64,000 nt of DNA from Pseudomonadota bacterium (GTDB taxonomy: Bacteria; Pseudomonadota; Alphaproteobacteria; Micropepsales; Micropepsaceae), in NCBI GenBank assembly GCA_016201105.1, contig JACQDN010000069.1:1-64000 (forward strand), written 5' to 3'. Shown piece by piece: positions 7,728 through 16,410 of the stretch. The notes below the pieces were generated by a model. The model did no database searches and had not been told where the DNA came from. It worked only from the letters and a program-made list of their open reading frames with translations. Positions within the stretch are counted from its first letter, which is position 1. Every line of letters starts with the position of its first letter. The position numbers were made by a program, and so were the translations under genes.

Positions 7728-8768
7728 TTACGTCCGCCGGGCGAGGTTTCCGGTTTCGCGGTAGTAGCGCAGGGCTCCGGGATGTAGCGGAACCGGCAGG
7801 CCCGATGCCGCCTGGTCGACGCGGATGAAGCGCGCACTAGGATGGCTGTTGTTGAGCAGCGCGCGGTTCGCCGGATTGAACACGGATTTGACGATCGAAT
7901 AGATCAGATCGTTCGGTTCGCTGTCGTTCACGATCCAGATCGCGTGAACGCTCACGGTGTCCACGGCTGGGGTGTTCTGATAGGTGCCCGCCGAAATCAC
8001 GCGAACCGAGAGGCTGGGCGCCAAAGCCAGCAGGCGCTTTCGTCCGGCGCCATCGATCGGCAGCAGCCGCGCCACGCCGCGGCCGATCAGATCCTGGATG
8101 ATGGGCACCGGCGCGCCGCCGACGAAGAAGAAGGCATCAATCTGGCCTTTCTCCAATTGGGTGGCCGCAAGATCGGCGCCCGTATAGCTGGGTTTGACGG
8201 TCTTTTCCGAAAGACGATAGGCCGCGAGCACCGCGCGCGCGGTGACGATGGTGCCGGAATTCCTGCCGCCGATAGAGACGCGCTTGCCGCGCAGCTCGGC
8301 GATCGAATTGAATTTGGCGCGCCTTCCCACCACCACGTGCACTTCTTCGGGGTAGAGATCGGCGATCGCCATGACATGCAGCTGCTTTCCGGGTTTGGCA
8401 AACACGCCTTTGCCCGCAATCGCTTCGGCCACCACGTCGGATTGGGCGAGCGCGGAATCGGCCTGCCGCGCATTCACCGCGAACACATTGGCGATGGTGC
8501 CTTCGCTGGTACGGGTCGATGCGATCAAGCCTTCCGGCCCGCAAACGTCGCGCCGATCGCAGCGGTCCACGCCGCGCGGGTGACTGACGATGCCGGCAAT
8601 CGCTTCGCCCACCGGAAAATAGGTCCCCGCAGTCGAGCCCGTCGCCATCACGAAGGAGATGCGCTGCGATCCGGTCTGAGCGACGCCTCCGTTCACGGCA
8701 GCGACAAGCACCAGGCCAGCAACCGCCGCCATCGCCAACGCCGAGAGGATCGCAACACGCCATTTCAT
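7728..8768 (-). CDS. TAXI-family TRAP transporter solute-binding protein (orphan)
   Basis: A 346-residue periplasmic binding protein. The signal sequence spans about residues 1-30 and is followed by ISFVMATGSTAGTYFPVGEAIA, the TAXI-family ligand-loop signature. Typical features follow: VCGPEGLIASTRTSEGT, AIADLYPEEVHVVV, GKRVSIGGRNSGT and GQIDAFFFVGG. TAXI proteins deliver small organic acids to a fused TRAP permease, but no permease gene lies within several kilobases, so a partner must be elsewhere or absent. The start is placed at 8768 (MKWRVAIL), where the signal peptide begins, rather than at 8819. Confidence 0.88.
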   Translation of the reverse strand: MKWRVAILSALAMAAVAGLVLVAAVNGGVAQTGSQRISFVMATGSTAGTYFPVGEAIAGIVSHPRGVDRCDRRDVCGPEGLIASTRTSEGTIANVFAVNARQADSALAQSDVVAEAIAGKGVFAKPGKQLHVMAIADLYPEEVHVVVGRRAKFNSIAELRGKRVSIGGRNSGTIVTARAVLAAYRLSEKTVKPSYTGADLAATQLEKGQIDAFFFVGGAPVPIIQDLIGRGVARLLPIDGAGRKRLLALAPSLSVRVISAGTYQNTPAVDTVSVHAIWIVNDSEPNDLIYSIVKSVFNPANRALLNNSHPSARFIRVDQAASGLPVPLHPGALRYYRETGNLARRT

Positions 8769-8853
8769 TGCGCCAGCATGGCACAACTTCATTGCGTCAA
8801 GATTTGGACCTAACCACAAAAAACCGTGGTTTCACCGCTTCTTAGGATCATGC

Positions 8854-8868
8854 TTAAGGGTTTGTTGA
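8854..8868 (+). promoter_or_regulatory. Possible CtrA box upstream of the TadD-like gene (one mismatch)
   Basis: TTAAGGGTTTGTTGA fits TTAA-N7-TTAA with one mismatch in the second half-site. It lies 54 bp before the TadD-like start. Support comes mainly from two perfect boxes at the other end of the same pilus locus. Confidence 0.3.
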
Positions 8869-8921
8869 CCCGGTCGCTGCATGCTGTGCGCTGCCGTTTT
8901 CTCGCTCGAGGGGACACCTCC

Positions 8922-9920
8922 ATGGACCGCGTGATTGTCCGCACCGCCTTTGCCACTTTTGCTCTTCTTTGGGTGACCGGCTGCGCGTCTTCCAGCGATC
9001 TCAATGCCAATGCGCTGACCGGCAAACAGGCCGCCTCGGTCGACGACAGCCAGCTCGGCACACCGGGCAGGAACCTGGCCGACAATCTCGATGGCGAAAT
9101 CCGCCGCGCGCAGCTGTTGCGCACCGCCGGCGATTTCGACGCCGCCTCCAAATCGCTTTCCCAGCTCATGCTGGTGGCGCCCGACGACCCGCGCGTCGTG
9201 GGCGAATACGGCAAAGTGCTGACCCAGCGCGGCCAGACCCAGGACGCGCTCGCGTTCCTCAAGCGCGCCATCGAGTTGCAGCCGGCCGACTGGACGCTGT
9301 TTTCGGCGCTGGGCGTGGCCTACGACCAGATGGACGATCGCGCCAACGCCAAGCTCGCCTACGAACACGCGCTGTTGCTGAAGCCCGGCGAAGCCACCGT
9401 GCTGAACAATTACGCGGTGTCGCGCATGTTGGCGGGCGATCTCGACGGCGCGCAGACGCTGCTGGCCCAGGCCGCCGCGCAGGGCACGCAATACGCCAAG
9501 ATCGGCAACAATGTTCAGATGGTCGCCAACCTGCAAAAGCAGCGCGGCCAAGCGGTGTCCGATGTCGCCGTGGCCAAGGCCAAGGCGAAGCAGGATGCGA
9601 AAGAGCCGATGGTGGCCAAGAGCACCCCCCGCGCGCCGGTCGCGACGCAGGCATTGCCGCCCATCGCCAACAACACCGTCAACGCCACCGTGGCCTCGGC
9701 CAAGACTCCCGATGCCAAGACTGTCGTGATGCAGCAGGTCCCCTTCGATCCCAAGGCCGGCCCGGTCAAGACGCGCGTGGCGACCAAGCCGCCGCGCAAG
9801 CTCGCCAGCGCCACGGCGCCCGCGACGCCGTCCCCGACGCCAGCAAAGAGGCCTGCGCCAAAGCAGCTCGCCAAAGAATCCGGCCCCAAGCTGCGCACGG
9901 CATCGGGCGAGACGGACTGA
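8922..9920 (+). CDS. TadD-like TPR lipoprotein of the Flp pilus locus
   Basis: A 332-residue lipoprotein: signal peptide with lipobox VTGC (Cys21), then tetratricopeptide repeats over about residues 60-205 (for example DPRVVGEYGKVLTQRGQTQDALAFLKRAIE). The low-complexity Lys/Ala/Pro tail is of unknown role. TadD proteins are outer-membrane pilotins that help assemble the secretin. The start at 8922 is chosen because the lipoprotein signal begins there and GAGGGGACACC lies just upstream. It is convergent with the rest of the tad genes. The last 11 codons (KLRTASGETD plus stop) are duplicated at 10718-10750, on the far side of a reverse-oriented gene. Confidence 0.8.
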   Translation: MDRVIVRTAFATFALLWVTGCASSSDLNANALTGKQAASVDDSQLGTPGRNLADNLDGEIRRAQLLRTAGDFDAASKSLSQLMLVAPDDPRVVGEYGKVLTQRGQTQDALAFLKRAIELQPADWTLFSALGVAYDQMDDRANAKLAYEHALLLKPGEATVLNNYAVSRMLAGDLDGAQTLLAQAAAQGTQYAKIGNNVQMVANLQKQRGQAVSDVAVAKAKAKQDAKEPMVAKSTPRAPVATQALPPIANNTVNATVASAKTPDAKTVVMQQVPFDPKAGPVKTRVATKPPRKLASATAPATPSPTPAKRPAPKQLAKESGPKLRTASGETD

Positions 9921-10750
9921 GTTTCAAATTCCATCAATCCGCAAGAGTTCTGGTTCCGGGACCCAGCGCGCTCAGACTTCGACCATACAGTCGAAGCCGT
10001 CCGGTCCTAACCGCCGCCTGAGCTGCTCGATCCGCTGGCGAATCTGTGCACGGGTTTCGGTTGGACCCGGCACATAGAGCGGTTTTCCGTTCACACCGAA
10101 AGTGTACCTCCGCGTGGACGCATCACAGTCAACATCTCCGAATGCGCGCTCGACGGCGACAAAATCCTTGTGGGGCGCAAAGCCGATCGACTCCGCCCAT
10201 GCCGCCGCGTCGCGCAGCAGCTTGCGAGCATCCTGAAGTTCGATTGTATCGATCGGCGCGGTCTCGCCCATAGCCTCGCTGTAGCGGGCAAACTCCTCCG
10301 CCCCCATCCAGGTGAACATTACATCCTTGATGCCGAGACAGTGCAGGTCTACGAGAAAGCCAGCGACGGCGACCCGGTAGGGCGACGCACCTCGAATCAG
10401 CAGGATGTTGACCATACCGCCCTCGGTCAGATCTCCGTGCACCAGACAGAGCTGGACCGGCATCGAAGCCGCTGTCTTCACCTGCCCGAGCAGCGAGCCC
10501 TCGATCAACTCGAGCTTGCGCCGCGCGGCGAGCTTGGCTTTATGCTTTTGCGCTTTCTTGGCGCGCTTTACGGCCATGTTCGCAGCCATCCGCATCTCCT
10601 CTCGAACGGTGCATGCGCCAGACTATGGTGAGTCGCGAACTCTGACGATGCCTTAGCTGCAGAATGGCGCACCGAGATCGGGAACCTTGCCCGGAGCATC
10701 TCGCCCACAAAAGCCGCAAGCTGCGCACGGCATCAGATGAAGCGGATTAG
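9888..10750. other. Direct duplication of the TadD-like 3' end flanking an inserted gene
   Basis: AAGCTGCGCACGGCATC occurs at 9888-9904 (end of the TadD-like gene) and again at 10718-10734. In the second copy the same frame reads KLRTASDEAD and then a stop, against KLRTASGETD and a stop in the gene, with further similarity upstream (LAHKS against LAKES). About 830 bp separate the copies and hold the reverse-oriented hypothetical gene. This is the pattern expected from recombination at, or integration into, a gene 3' end. Confidence 0.55.
9978..10589 (-). CDS. Conserved hypothetical protein, possible inserted cargo gene
   Basis: A 203-residue soluble protein that I cannot assign to a named function. 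It has a very basic N-terminus (VKRAKKAQKHKAKLAARRK), a central segment HGDLTEGGMVNILLIRGASPYRVAVAGFLVDLHCLGIKDVMF, and a C-terminal RAQIRQRIEQLRRRLGPDGFDC. The GFLVDLHCLGIKD pattern recalls uncharacterised proteins sometimes found with SEC-C-type proteins; this is a weak recollection. GAGGAG abuts the ATG at 10595 and lies six bases before the one at 10589, so the latter is preferred. The gene is flanked by copies of the TadD-like 3' end, so it may have arrived by insertion. The CDS stop is close to 9972-9980; the frame ends at 9972. Confidence 0.6.
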
Positions 10751-10992
10751 CAAATCCACCTCCACAGATCAGCCATCATTCAACCCTCCCCTTGAGGGCC
10801 CTTGAGGGAGAGTCGAAATCTCTGCGAACGAAGTGAGTGAAGATTCCGGGGAGGGATCGTGCTGTGACGCACAAGCTAGCGATCCCGAAAGCGCGAAACG
10901 CAACGACGAGTTCTGCGAGATGGCAGCAGTTCAACTGCCGCGGCATGACCCCACCAATTTGTCTAGACTTCTTCGGAATGAAAGCCGCACGC
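10590..10992. other. 403-bp gap: gene-end remnant and repeat, no gene seen
   Basis: It holds the duplicated TadD-like 3' end (10700-10750) and a half-copy of the CCTCCC/GGGAGG repeat family (10781-10858). The remainder up to the tadC stop shows no convincing reading frame, promoter or RNA gene. Confidence 0.6.
10781..10858. repeat. CCTCCC/GGGAGG repeat, partial copy (family A)
   Basis: CAACCCTCCCCTTGAGG followed by a second GAGGG arm, an AGTCGAAATCTC stretch and a terminal GGGGAGGGATC. The arrangement matches one half of the elements at 54769-54913 and 31720-31856. Confidence 0.55.
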
Positions 10993-11967
10993 TCAGTGAT
11001 GGAACGTCGCCATCACTTTCATGATCGCGGGGCCCAGGATCACCACGAAGAGGCACGGCAGGAAGAAGATGATCATCGGCACGGTGAGTTTGGCGGGAAG
11101 GGCAGCCGCCTTCTTTTCCGCTTCCTGCATACGCATCTCGCGGTTTTCCTGGGCCGCGATGCGCAGCGCCTGGCCCAAGGGCGTGCCGTATTTTTCCGCC
11201 TGATTGAGCGCGGCCGACACCGCCTTTACGCCGTTATGGCCGCAGCGCTTGGCGAGATTTTCGAACGCCTGGCGCCGCTCGGGAAGATAAGAGAGCTCCG
11301 CCGTCGTCAGCGCGAATTCTTCCGCCAGCTCCACCGACTGCGGACCGATTTCGGTCGCCACGCGGGTGAACGCCGCTTCCACCGACATGCCCGACTCCAC
11401 GCAGATGAGCAGAAGATCGAGCGCATCGGGAAAGGCCTGCATCACCGATTGCTGGCGGCGTTGGATCGCATTGGAGACGAAGAGATCGGGCAAATAGTAG
11501 CCGAACAAAGCCGCGCCGAAGGACGCCAGCACCTTCATGGTGCCACTCCAGGCAAAGTGGGTGACGACGAAGAGATAGAACAGCGCCACCCCGAAGACGA
11601 TAAACGGCATCACGAAACGGAAGAACATGAAGGTGACGAGCGGCGCTTGGCCGCGGTAGCCGGCTTGCGTCAGCTTCTCTTTGGTGTCTGCCGATTCCAG
11701 AAGGTTGGCGAGTTTCAGCCTCTCCAGCGTCTGCTTCATGAAGCTGACCGGTTCGGTACGCAAGCTGTTGCGCTGCTTTAGCGCCACATGATGGCGCTGA
11801 CGCAGTTCCTCACGCCGTTCCGACACCGCCTTCATGCGCTTGCCGAGCGTGTTGCGCTCCAGAAGCGGCAAGCCCAGCGTCACGATGGTGGCGAACGACA
11901 AGATCGCCACCACGGACGTGATGAGGAAGTTCTTGTCGAACAGGATATTGAGAATTCCGATATCCAT
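10993..11967 (-). CDS. tadC: Flp pilus inner-membrane platform protein TadC
   Basis: A 324-residue type II secretion F-domain membrane protein. Transmembrane segments lie near residues 13-35, 110-145 and 290-315, with the cytoplasmic F domain between (AFPDALDLLLICVESGMSVEAAF, LPERRQAFENLAKRCG). It pairs with TadB to form the platform that couples the CpaF ATPase to pilus assembly. It is the last gene of the minus-strand tad operon, with only 9 bp to tadB. AGGCG lies just before the ATG. Confidence 0.93.
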   Translation of the reverse strand: MDIGILNILFDKNFLITSVVAILSFATIVTLGLPLLERNTLGKRMKAVSERREELRQRHHVALKQRNSLRTEPVSFMKQTLERLKLANLLESADTKEKLTQAGYRGQAPLVTFMFFRFVMPFIVFGVALFYLFVVTHFAWSGTMKVLASFGAALFGYYLPDLFVSNAIQRRQQSVMQAFPDALDLLLICVESGMSVEAAFTRVATEIGPQSVELAEEFALTTAELSYLPERRQAFENLAKRCGHNGVKAVSAALNQAEKYGTPLGQALRIAAQENREMRMQEAEKKAAALPAKLTVPMIIFFLPCLFVVILGPAIMKVMATFHH

Positions 11968-11976
11968 CGCGCGCCT

Positions 11977-12957
11977 TTAATGCTTGAAGCTAATCATCTT
12001 CTTCATCACGAAGATGCCAACGCCCATCCAGACGACGCAACCTGCAAGCATCAGATTGCCCAGCTTCTCGGTGAAGAGTGTTGCGATGTAACCCGGCGTC
12101 GAGAGATAGACGAGCGTCATCACCGCCGGCGGCAGCGAGCCGATGATGGCCGCGGACGCCTTGGCTTCGGACGACATCGCCTTGATCTTGCCTTGCAGGC
12201 GCTTTCTGTCGCGCAGGACGCCCGAAAGATTGCCCAATGCTTCGGAGAGATTGCCACCCGATTTCAACTGGATAGTCATCACGATAGCGAAGAACGAAAC
12301 CTCCGATGTCGGCATGCGCTCGTACATCTTCTTGAGCGCCTGTTCCATCGACACGCCGACTTTCAGGCTTTCGCACAACTGATTGAATTCGCCGGCTACG
12401 GGTTCGGGAATTTCGCGCGCCACGATCTTGAGCGCCTCGTTGGTGGGAAGACCCGATTTCACGCTGCGCACGATGATGTCGATGGCGTTGGCGAACTCGT
12501 TGGTGAACCGCTTGAGGCGGCGTTTCTTCAGGAACGATAGCACCCAGCGCGGAAGGCCGAGGCCGACGGCGAAGCCGAAGAGGATTTCCACGATAAGTGT
12601 CTGACCGGTGAGGAAGCCGATGACAAAAGCCCCCATCGCCGCCAACCCCGACAGCAGCCAATAGGTGCGCGGCTCGATCGTGAGTCCGGCTTGCTCGATC
12701 CGCCGGCGCAGCGTGAGCTTCTCTTTCTTTTCGGCCTGCTGCTTCTCGAGATCCTTGAGCAGCGCCTGGACGTTCTTACGCCGCTGCTGGTTGGAATCCT
12801 GCCCGCCGCGCGCTGCGGCAACGGGGTTCTGCTGCTTGACGGCCTGCATGCGCTTTTGCGTGCGCCCGCTGGTGCCGCCGACGAAGGCGTAAGCGACGCC
12901 ACCAGCCGCCGCCATGAAGAGAAGGATCATAAGTCCGTAGACTAAAGTCGGGCTCAT
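11977..12957 (-). CDS. tadB: Flp pilus inner-membrane platform protein TadB
   Basis: A 326-residue membrane protein of the T2SF family. It has an N-terminal transmembrane segment (about 5-25), a charged coiled region (QQRRKNVQALLKDLEKQQAEKKEKLTLRRR, about 58-90), two central membrane segments and the F domain (FANAIDIIVRSVKSGLPTNEALKIV). A last membrane helix precedes the C-terminus. It forms the platform with TadC. GAGGG lies eight bases upstream of the ATG, and the gene follows cpaF by 10 bp. Confidence 0.93.
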   Translation of the reverse strand: MSPTLVYGLMILLFMAAAGGVAYAFVGGTSGRTQKRMQAVKQQNPVAAARGGQDSNQQRRKNVQALLKDLEKQQAEKKEKLTLRRRIEQAGLTIEPRTYWLLSGLAAMGAFVIGFLTGQTLIVEILFGFAVGLGLPRWVLSFLKKRRLKRFTNEFANAIDIIVRSVKSGLPTNEALKIVAREIPEPVAGEFNQLCESLKVGVSMEQALKKMYERMPTSEVSFFAIVMTIQLKSGGNLSEALGNLSGVLRDRKRLQGKIKAMSSEAKASAAIIGSLPPAVMTLVYLSTPGYIATLFTEKLGNLMLAGCVVWMGVGIFVMKKMISFKH

Positions 12958-12967
12958 TGTTCAGCCC

Positions 12968-14452
12968 TCAATGCTGTTGCAGTTCGTCAAGCGCCTCGGC
13001 CAATTCGCGCTCCAGACCGTAGTAGCGCGCACGCTCCCAGAACGAGGGACGCACGATGCCGGTGCCCATATGCTTGCCCTTGAGCTTGCCGGTTTCGTCT
13101 TCGCCGGTGACTTCATAGGTCATCAGATCCTGGGTGATGACGACGTCGCCTTCGGTGCCCACCACTTCGGTGATCTTGGTGATGCGGCGCGAACCGTCGC
13201 GCATGCGCTCAGCCTGGATGATGATGTCGATCGACGCGACGATCATTTCGCGGATGGTCCTTGTGGGAAGCTGGAAGCCGCCCATGGTGATCATCGATTC
13301 CAGGCGCGACATGGCTTCGCGCGGGGAGTTGGCGTGCAGCGTGCCCATCGAGCCGTCATGGCCGGTGTTCATGGCTTGCAGAAGGTCGAACGCTTCTGGT
13401 CCGCGCACTTCGCCCACGATGATGCGTTCGGGACGCATACGCAGACAGTTTCTGACCAGATCGCGCATGGTGATCTGGCCCTGGCCTTCCAGGTTCGGCG
13501 GACGGGTTTCCAGGCGCACGACGTGGGGCTGCTGCAATTGAAGTTCGGCCGCATCTTCGCAGGTGATGACGCGCTCGTCGGCTTCGATATAGGCGGTCAT
13601 ACAGTTGAGCAGCGTCGTCTTGCCCGAACCGGTACCGCCGGAGATCAGCACGTTGCAGCGCGAGCGGCCGATGACGCCCAGGATGCGCGCGCCCGACGGA
13701 TTGATCGAACCGAACCGCGTCAGATCGTCGAGCTTGAGCTTGTCCTTCTTGAACTTACGAATGGTAAGCGTGGGGCCGTCGAGGGCGAGCGGCGGGGCGA
13801 TCACGTTGACGCGAGAACCATCGAGCAGGCGCGCGTCGCAAATCGGAGAGGATTCATCGACGCGGCGGCCGACCTGGCTGACGATGCGCTGGCAGATGTT
13901 CATCAGCTGCGCGTTGTCGCGGAAGCGGATATTGGTGAGCTGGACCTTGCCGGAAACTTCGATGAAGACGCGCCCCGCCCCGTTGACCATGATGTCGGCG
14001 ATGTCGTCGCGTGCCAGCAAAGGCTCCAGCGGTCCGTAGCCGAGCACGTCGTTGCAGATGTCCTGGAGCAGATGTTCCTGCTCGGCGATGGACATCACCA
14101 CGGCCTTGATCGAAATGATTTCGTTGACGATGTCGCGGATTTCTTCGCGCGCGGATTCCGGATCGAGTTGCGCCAGCTGTGCCAGATCGATGGTGTCGAT
14201 CAACGCGTTAAAGATGGTCGTCTTGATCTGATAGTAGTCTTCCGAGCGCGCTTCGACGGCGCGTGCCGGCTTCGGCGCCGCAGCCGCCACCGAGGCGGTC
14301 GGCACATGCTGCGTGCGTCCGCCGACCGTGACCGCCGTGGGTGCGGGATCCGCGGCCGAAGGCGCGGGCGTCTTTGCGGGAGCGGGCTCAATACGCGGCG
14401 CGGGAGCGCTGGTCTTGGCCTGCTCGGATGTGGCGCTGCGCTTTCCGAACAT
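12968..14452 (-). CDS. cpaF: Flp pilus assembly ATPase CpaF/TadA
   Basis: A 494-residue hexameric secretion ATPase of the VirB11/PulE class that powers pilin assembly. The Walker A motif [14 protein letters not shown] lies near residue 270, the Asp box [11 protein letters not shown] follows, then Walker B-region [39 protein letters not shown] with the His box. The first 80 residues are Ala/Pro-rich and probably disordered. The start codon lies 3 bp after the cpaE stop, which implies tight coupling. Confidence 0.95.
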   Translation of the reverse strand: MFGKRSATSEQAKTSAPAPRIEPAPAKTPAPSAADPAPTAVTVGGRTQHVPTASVAAAAPKPARAVEARSEDYYQIKTTIFNALIDTIDLAQLAQLDPESAREEIRDIVNEIISIKAVVMSIAEQEHLLQDICNDVLGYGPLEPLLARDDIADIMVNGAGRVFIEVSGKVQLTNIRFRDNAQLMNICQRIVSQVGRRVDESSPICDARLLDGSRVNVIAPPLALDGPTLTIRKFKKDKLKLDDLTRFGSINPSGARILGVIGRSRCNVLISGGTGSGKTTLLNCMTAYIEADERVITCEDAAELQLQQPHVVRLETRPPNLEGQGQITMRDLVRNCLRMRPERIIVGEVRGPEAFDLLQAMNTGHDGSMGTLHANSPREAMSRLESMITMGGFQLPTRTIREMIVASIDIIIQAERMRDGSRRITKITEVVGTEGDVVITQDLMTYEVTGEDETGKLKGKHMGTGIVRPSFWERARYYGLERELAEALDELQQH

Positions 14453-14455
14453 CGA

Positions 14456-15718
14456 TTAAGCCCGCTTCTTCCCTTTCAGCATGGAGAAGATCGAGGACTT
14501 GTTCGCGGCCTGCGGCGCGCGGCCGGTCAAAATCTCGGCTATCAGCGCGATACCTTGTGCGGTCTGCGAATTCGGCTTCATGTCGACCAGCATCTGGCCG
14601 TTGTTGGCCGCCGAACCGTAGAGGCCCGGATCGAAGGGCAGGATCAGCGAAGGCGGCAGGCCCATGGTCTCGGAAAAGTCCTTGACCGGAATTTCCGGAC
14701 GCTTGGGCACGCCAACCTGGTTGAGCACCAGCTTCGGCGGCGCATCGTTGGGGCGCGCCGTCTTCAACATGTCGGCAAGCGCCTTGCCGTTGCGCAGCGA
14801 GGCGAGATCGGGCGCGGCGACGATGACGATTTCGTCGGATGCAAGAAGCGTTTGCTTGATCCACGGCGTCCACAGATGCGGCAGATCGACGATCACGCAA
14901 GGCGTCACCTGCCGCACGCCGTCAAGCACCGATTCATAGGCGTCGTTGTCGGCGTCGTAGTTGCGTTCGATCATCGCCGGCGCGGTGAAGAGCGAAAGAT
15001 GCTCGCCGGCCTTGATCAGCAGACGGTCGAGCAGCACGTCATCCAGGCGTTCCGGCGCCGACAAGGCGTCGGCGACGCCTTGGCCGGGCTCTTCGTTGAA
15101 GTCCAGGCCGGCCGTGCCGAACGGAAGATCAAGATCGACGATCGCCGTGTTGATGTGCAAACGCTCGGCAATGCACCAGCCGACATTGTGGGCGAGCGTC
15201 GAGGATCCCGCGCCGCCCCGCGCGCCCACGAAGCTGACGACACGGCCGATGGGCGCCGCGTCGGGGCTCAGATAAAGACCGGAAATCACTTCGATGATAT
15301 TCAGCGGACTGACCGGCGCGACCATGTATTCACTGACGCCTTTGCGCACCAGTTCGCGATAAAGATGCACATCGTTGACGCGGCCGACGATGAGGACTTT
15401 TGTCGCCGGATCGCAGACGTCGGCCAAGCGATCGATCTCATCGAGTGCGGTCTGGCCCTGAAGCCGCGTCTCGACAATCAAAAGATTGGGTGTGGCATGC
15501 TGGCCCAGATGCTCCACCGCCGCATCGACGCCGCCCAGCTGCACATTTACATGCGCTTTGGAGAGACGGCGATCGGAAGCAGCGCGCTGCAAGGCGGCGC
15601 CGGTATCGGGAAACTCGCAGAAGGCCTGGATGGAGATGCGCGGCACCGGGCGCTCATGCGGCGCGGCGCCGAAGGGCTCCCCATCTTCCGTTTGCGGTTT
15701 GGTCATCGCATCGCTCAT
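14456..15718 (-). CDS. cpaE: Flp pilus assembly protein CpaE/TadZ (receiver-like plus ParA/MinD-like ATPase)
   Basis: A 420-residue protein. The N-terminal receiver-like domain (about 25-150, ending KVLIVGRVNDVHLYRELVRKGVSEYMVAP) is followed by a MinD-like domain starting GRVVSFVGARGGAGSSTLAHNVGW, a deviant Walker A that has GAGSST in place of GKT. TadZ proteins localise the pilus machine, often to a cell pole. The missing lysine at the usual Walker A position suggests weak or altered ATP hydrolysis. The ATG at 15718 overlaps the cpaD stop by one base. Confidence 0.92.
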   Translation of the reverse strand: MSDAMTKPQTEDGEPFGAAPHERPVPRISIQAFCEFPDTGAALQRAASDRRLSKAHVNVQLGGVDAAVEHLGQHATPNLLIVETRLQGQTALDEIDRLADVCDPATKVLIVGRVNDVHLYRELVRKGVSEYMVAPVSPLNIIEVISGLYLSPDAAPIGRVVSFVGARGGAGSSTLAHNVGWCIAERLHINTAIVDLDLPFGTAGLDFNEEPGQGVADALSAPERLDDVLLDRLLIKAGEHLSLFTAPAMIERNYDADNDAYESVLDGVRQVTPCVIVDLPHLWTPWIKQTLLASDEIVIVAAPDLASLRNGKALADMLKTARPNDAPPKLVLNQVGVPKRPEIPVKDFSETMGLPPSLILPFDPGLYGSAANNGQMLVDMKPNSQTAQGIALIAEILTGRAPQAANKSSIFSMLKGKKRA

Positions 15719-16401
15719 CAGTGCACATCCGAAGCGGTGCCGGACTGTTCGTTCGACAGATCGCCCTTGCGTTTGTCGGACGAGGTGATCTCGCCCTTCT
15801 TGTAGTGACCGAGCACGGTGCCCCGCCTGTCTGCATCGGCATCGCCCATGCCGCGCGGGCTTACGAGATCGCGCGGATCGGCGACCGCCTCGGCGACGTT
15901 GTGCTGCGTGGCGCAACCGAAATCCGGCATCGGCAGATTGGCGGCGACGTTCGCCGCGTTCTTCGACCAGTCGCCGCAACTGTCGGTATGGGCGACATAG
16001 GAGACGTAGCCGATCTCCACACGCGTATCGCCGCTCACGACATCATGCGTACCGACGAGAATTTGCGAGCGCGGAACGCCTGCGGTGGCGAGACGCTCGC
16101 CGAAATAGGCGATCGCCGCGTCGGCCGTGGGGCCCTTCGGCGCGGAGATGCTGATCGCGCCGTTGCCGCGCGTCACGTAGTCCTGGACGAAGGCATCGAA
16201 GCGCAGCGCGTCGTCATTGGTGAGACCCGCGCCCGACGTCGTGAAGGAGATCTGCATCGAACGATAACCGGGCTCGACAGTGATGGGGTGATTGACCAGC
16301 GGATCGGCGACGATGGTTCCATCGTTGAAGGGCGCGGCACAGCTGCCGGCGAGGAGAACGGCACTGACGGCGGCGGCGCGGACGAGATCGCTTTTTTTCA
16401 T
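15718..16401 (-). CDS. cpaD: Flp pilus assembly lipoprotein CpaD
   Basis: A 227-residue lipoprotein with signal sequence and lipobox LLAGSC near residue 20. The CpaD family domain follows: ISISAPKGPTADAAIAYFGERLATAGVPRSQI, and a C-terminal CGDWSKNAANVAANLPMPDFGCATQHNVAEAVADPRDL segment with two cysteines. CpaD probably stabilises the CpaC secretin in the periplasm. The start at 16401 is preferred to the ATG at 16407 because AGAGG abuts the first ATG and is at proper spacing from the second. Confidence 0.92.
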   Translation of the reverse strand: MKKSDLVRAAAVSAVLLAGSCAAPFNDGTIVADPLVNHPITVEPGYRSMQISFTTSGAGLTNDDALRFDAFVQDYVTRGNGAISISAPKGPTADAAIAYFGERLATAGVPRSQILVGTHDVVSGDTRVEIGYVSYVAHTDSCGDWSKNAANVAANLPMPDFGCATQHNVAEAVADPRDLVSPRGMGDADADRRGTVLGHYKKGEITSSDKRKGDLSNEQSGTASDVH

Positions 16402-16410
16402 GGCCATCCT

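Noticed and set aside
14456-15718. CpaE considered as a ParA-type partition ATPase of a plasmid
   Set aside because: The receiver-like N-domain, the degenerate Walker A and the position between cpaD and cpaF identify it as a pilus protein; nothing else suggests a replicon.
12971-15805. A 944-codon open frame on the plus strand opposite cpaF and cpaE
   Set aside because: It mirrors the real minus-strand genes, whose Walker motifs and family signatures are clear. Its translation is His/Arg/Asp-rich, as expected of an antisense frame in GC-rich DNA.
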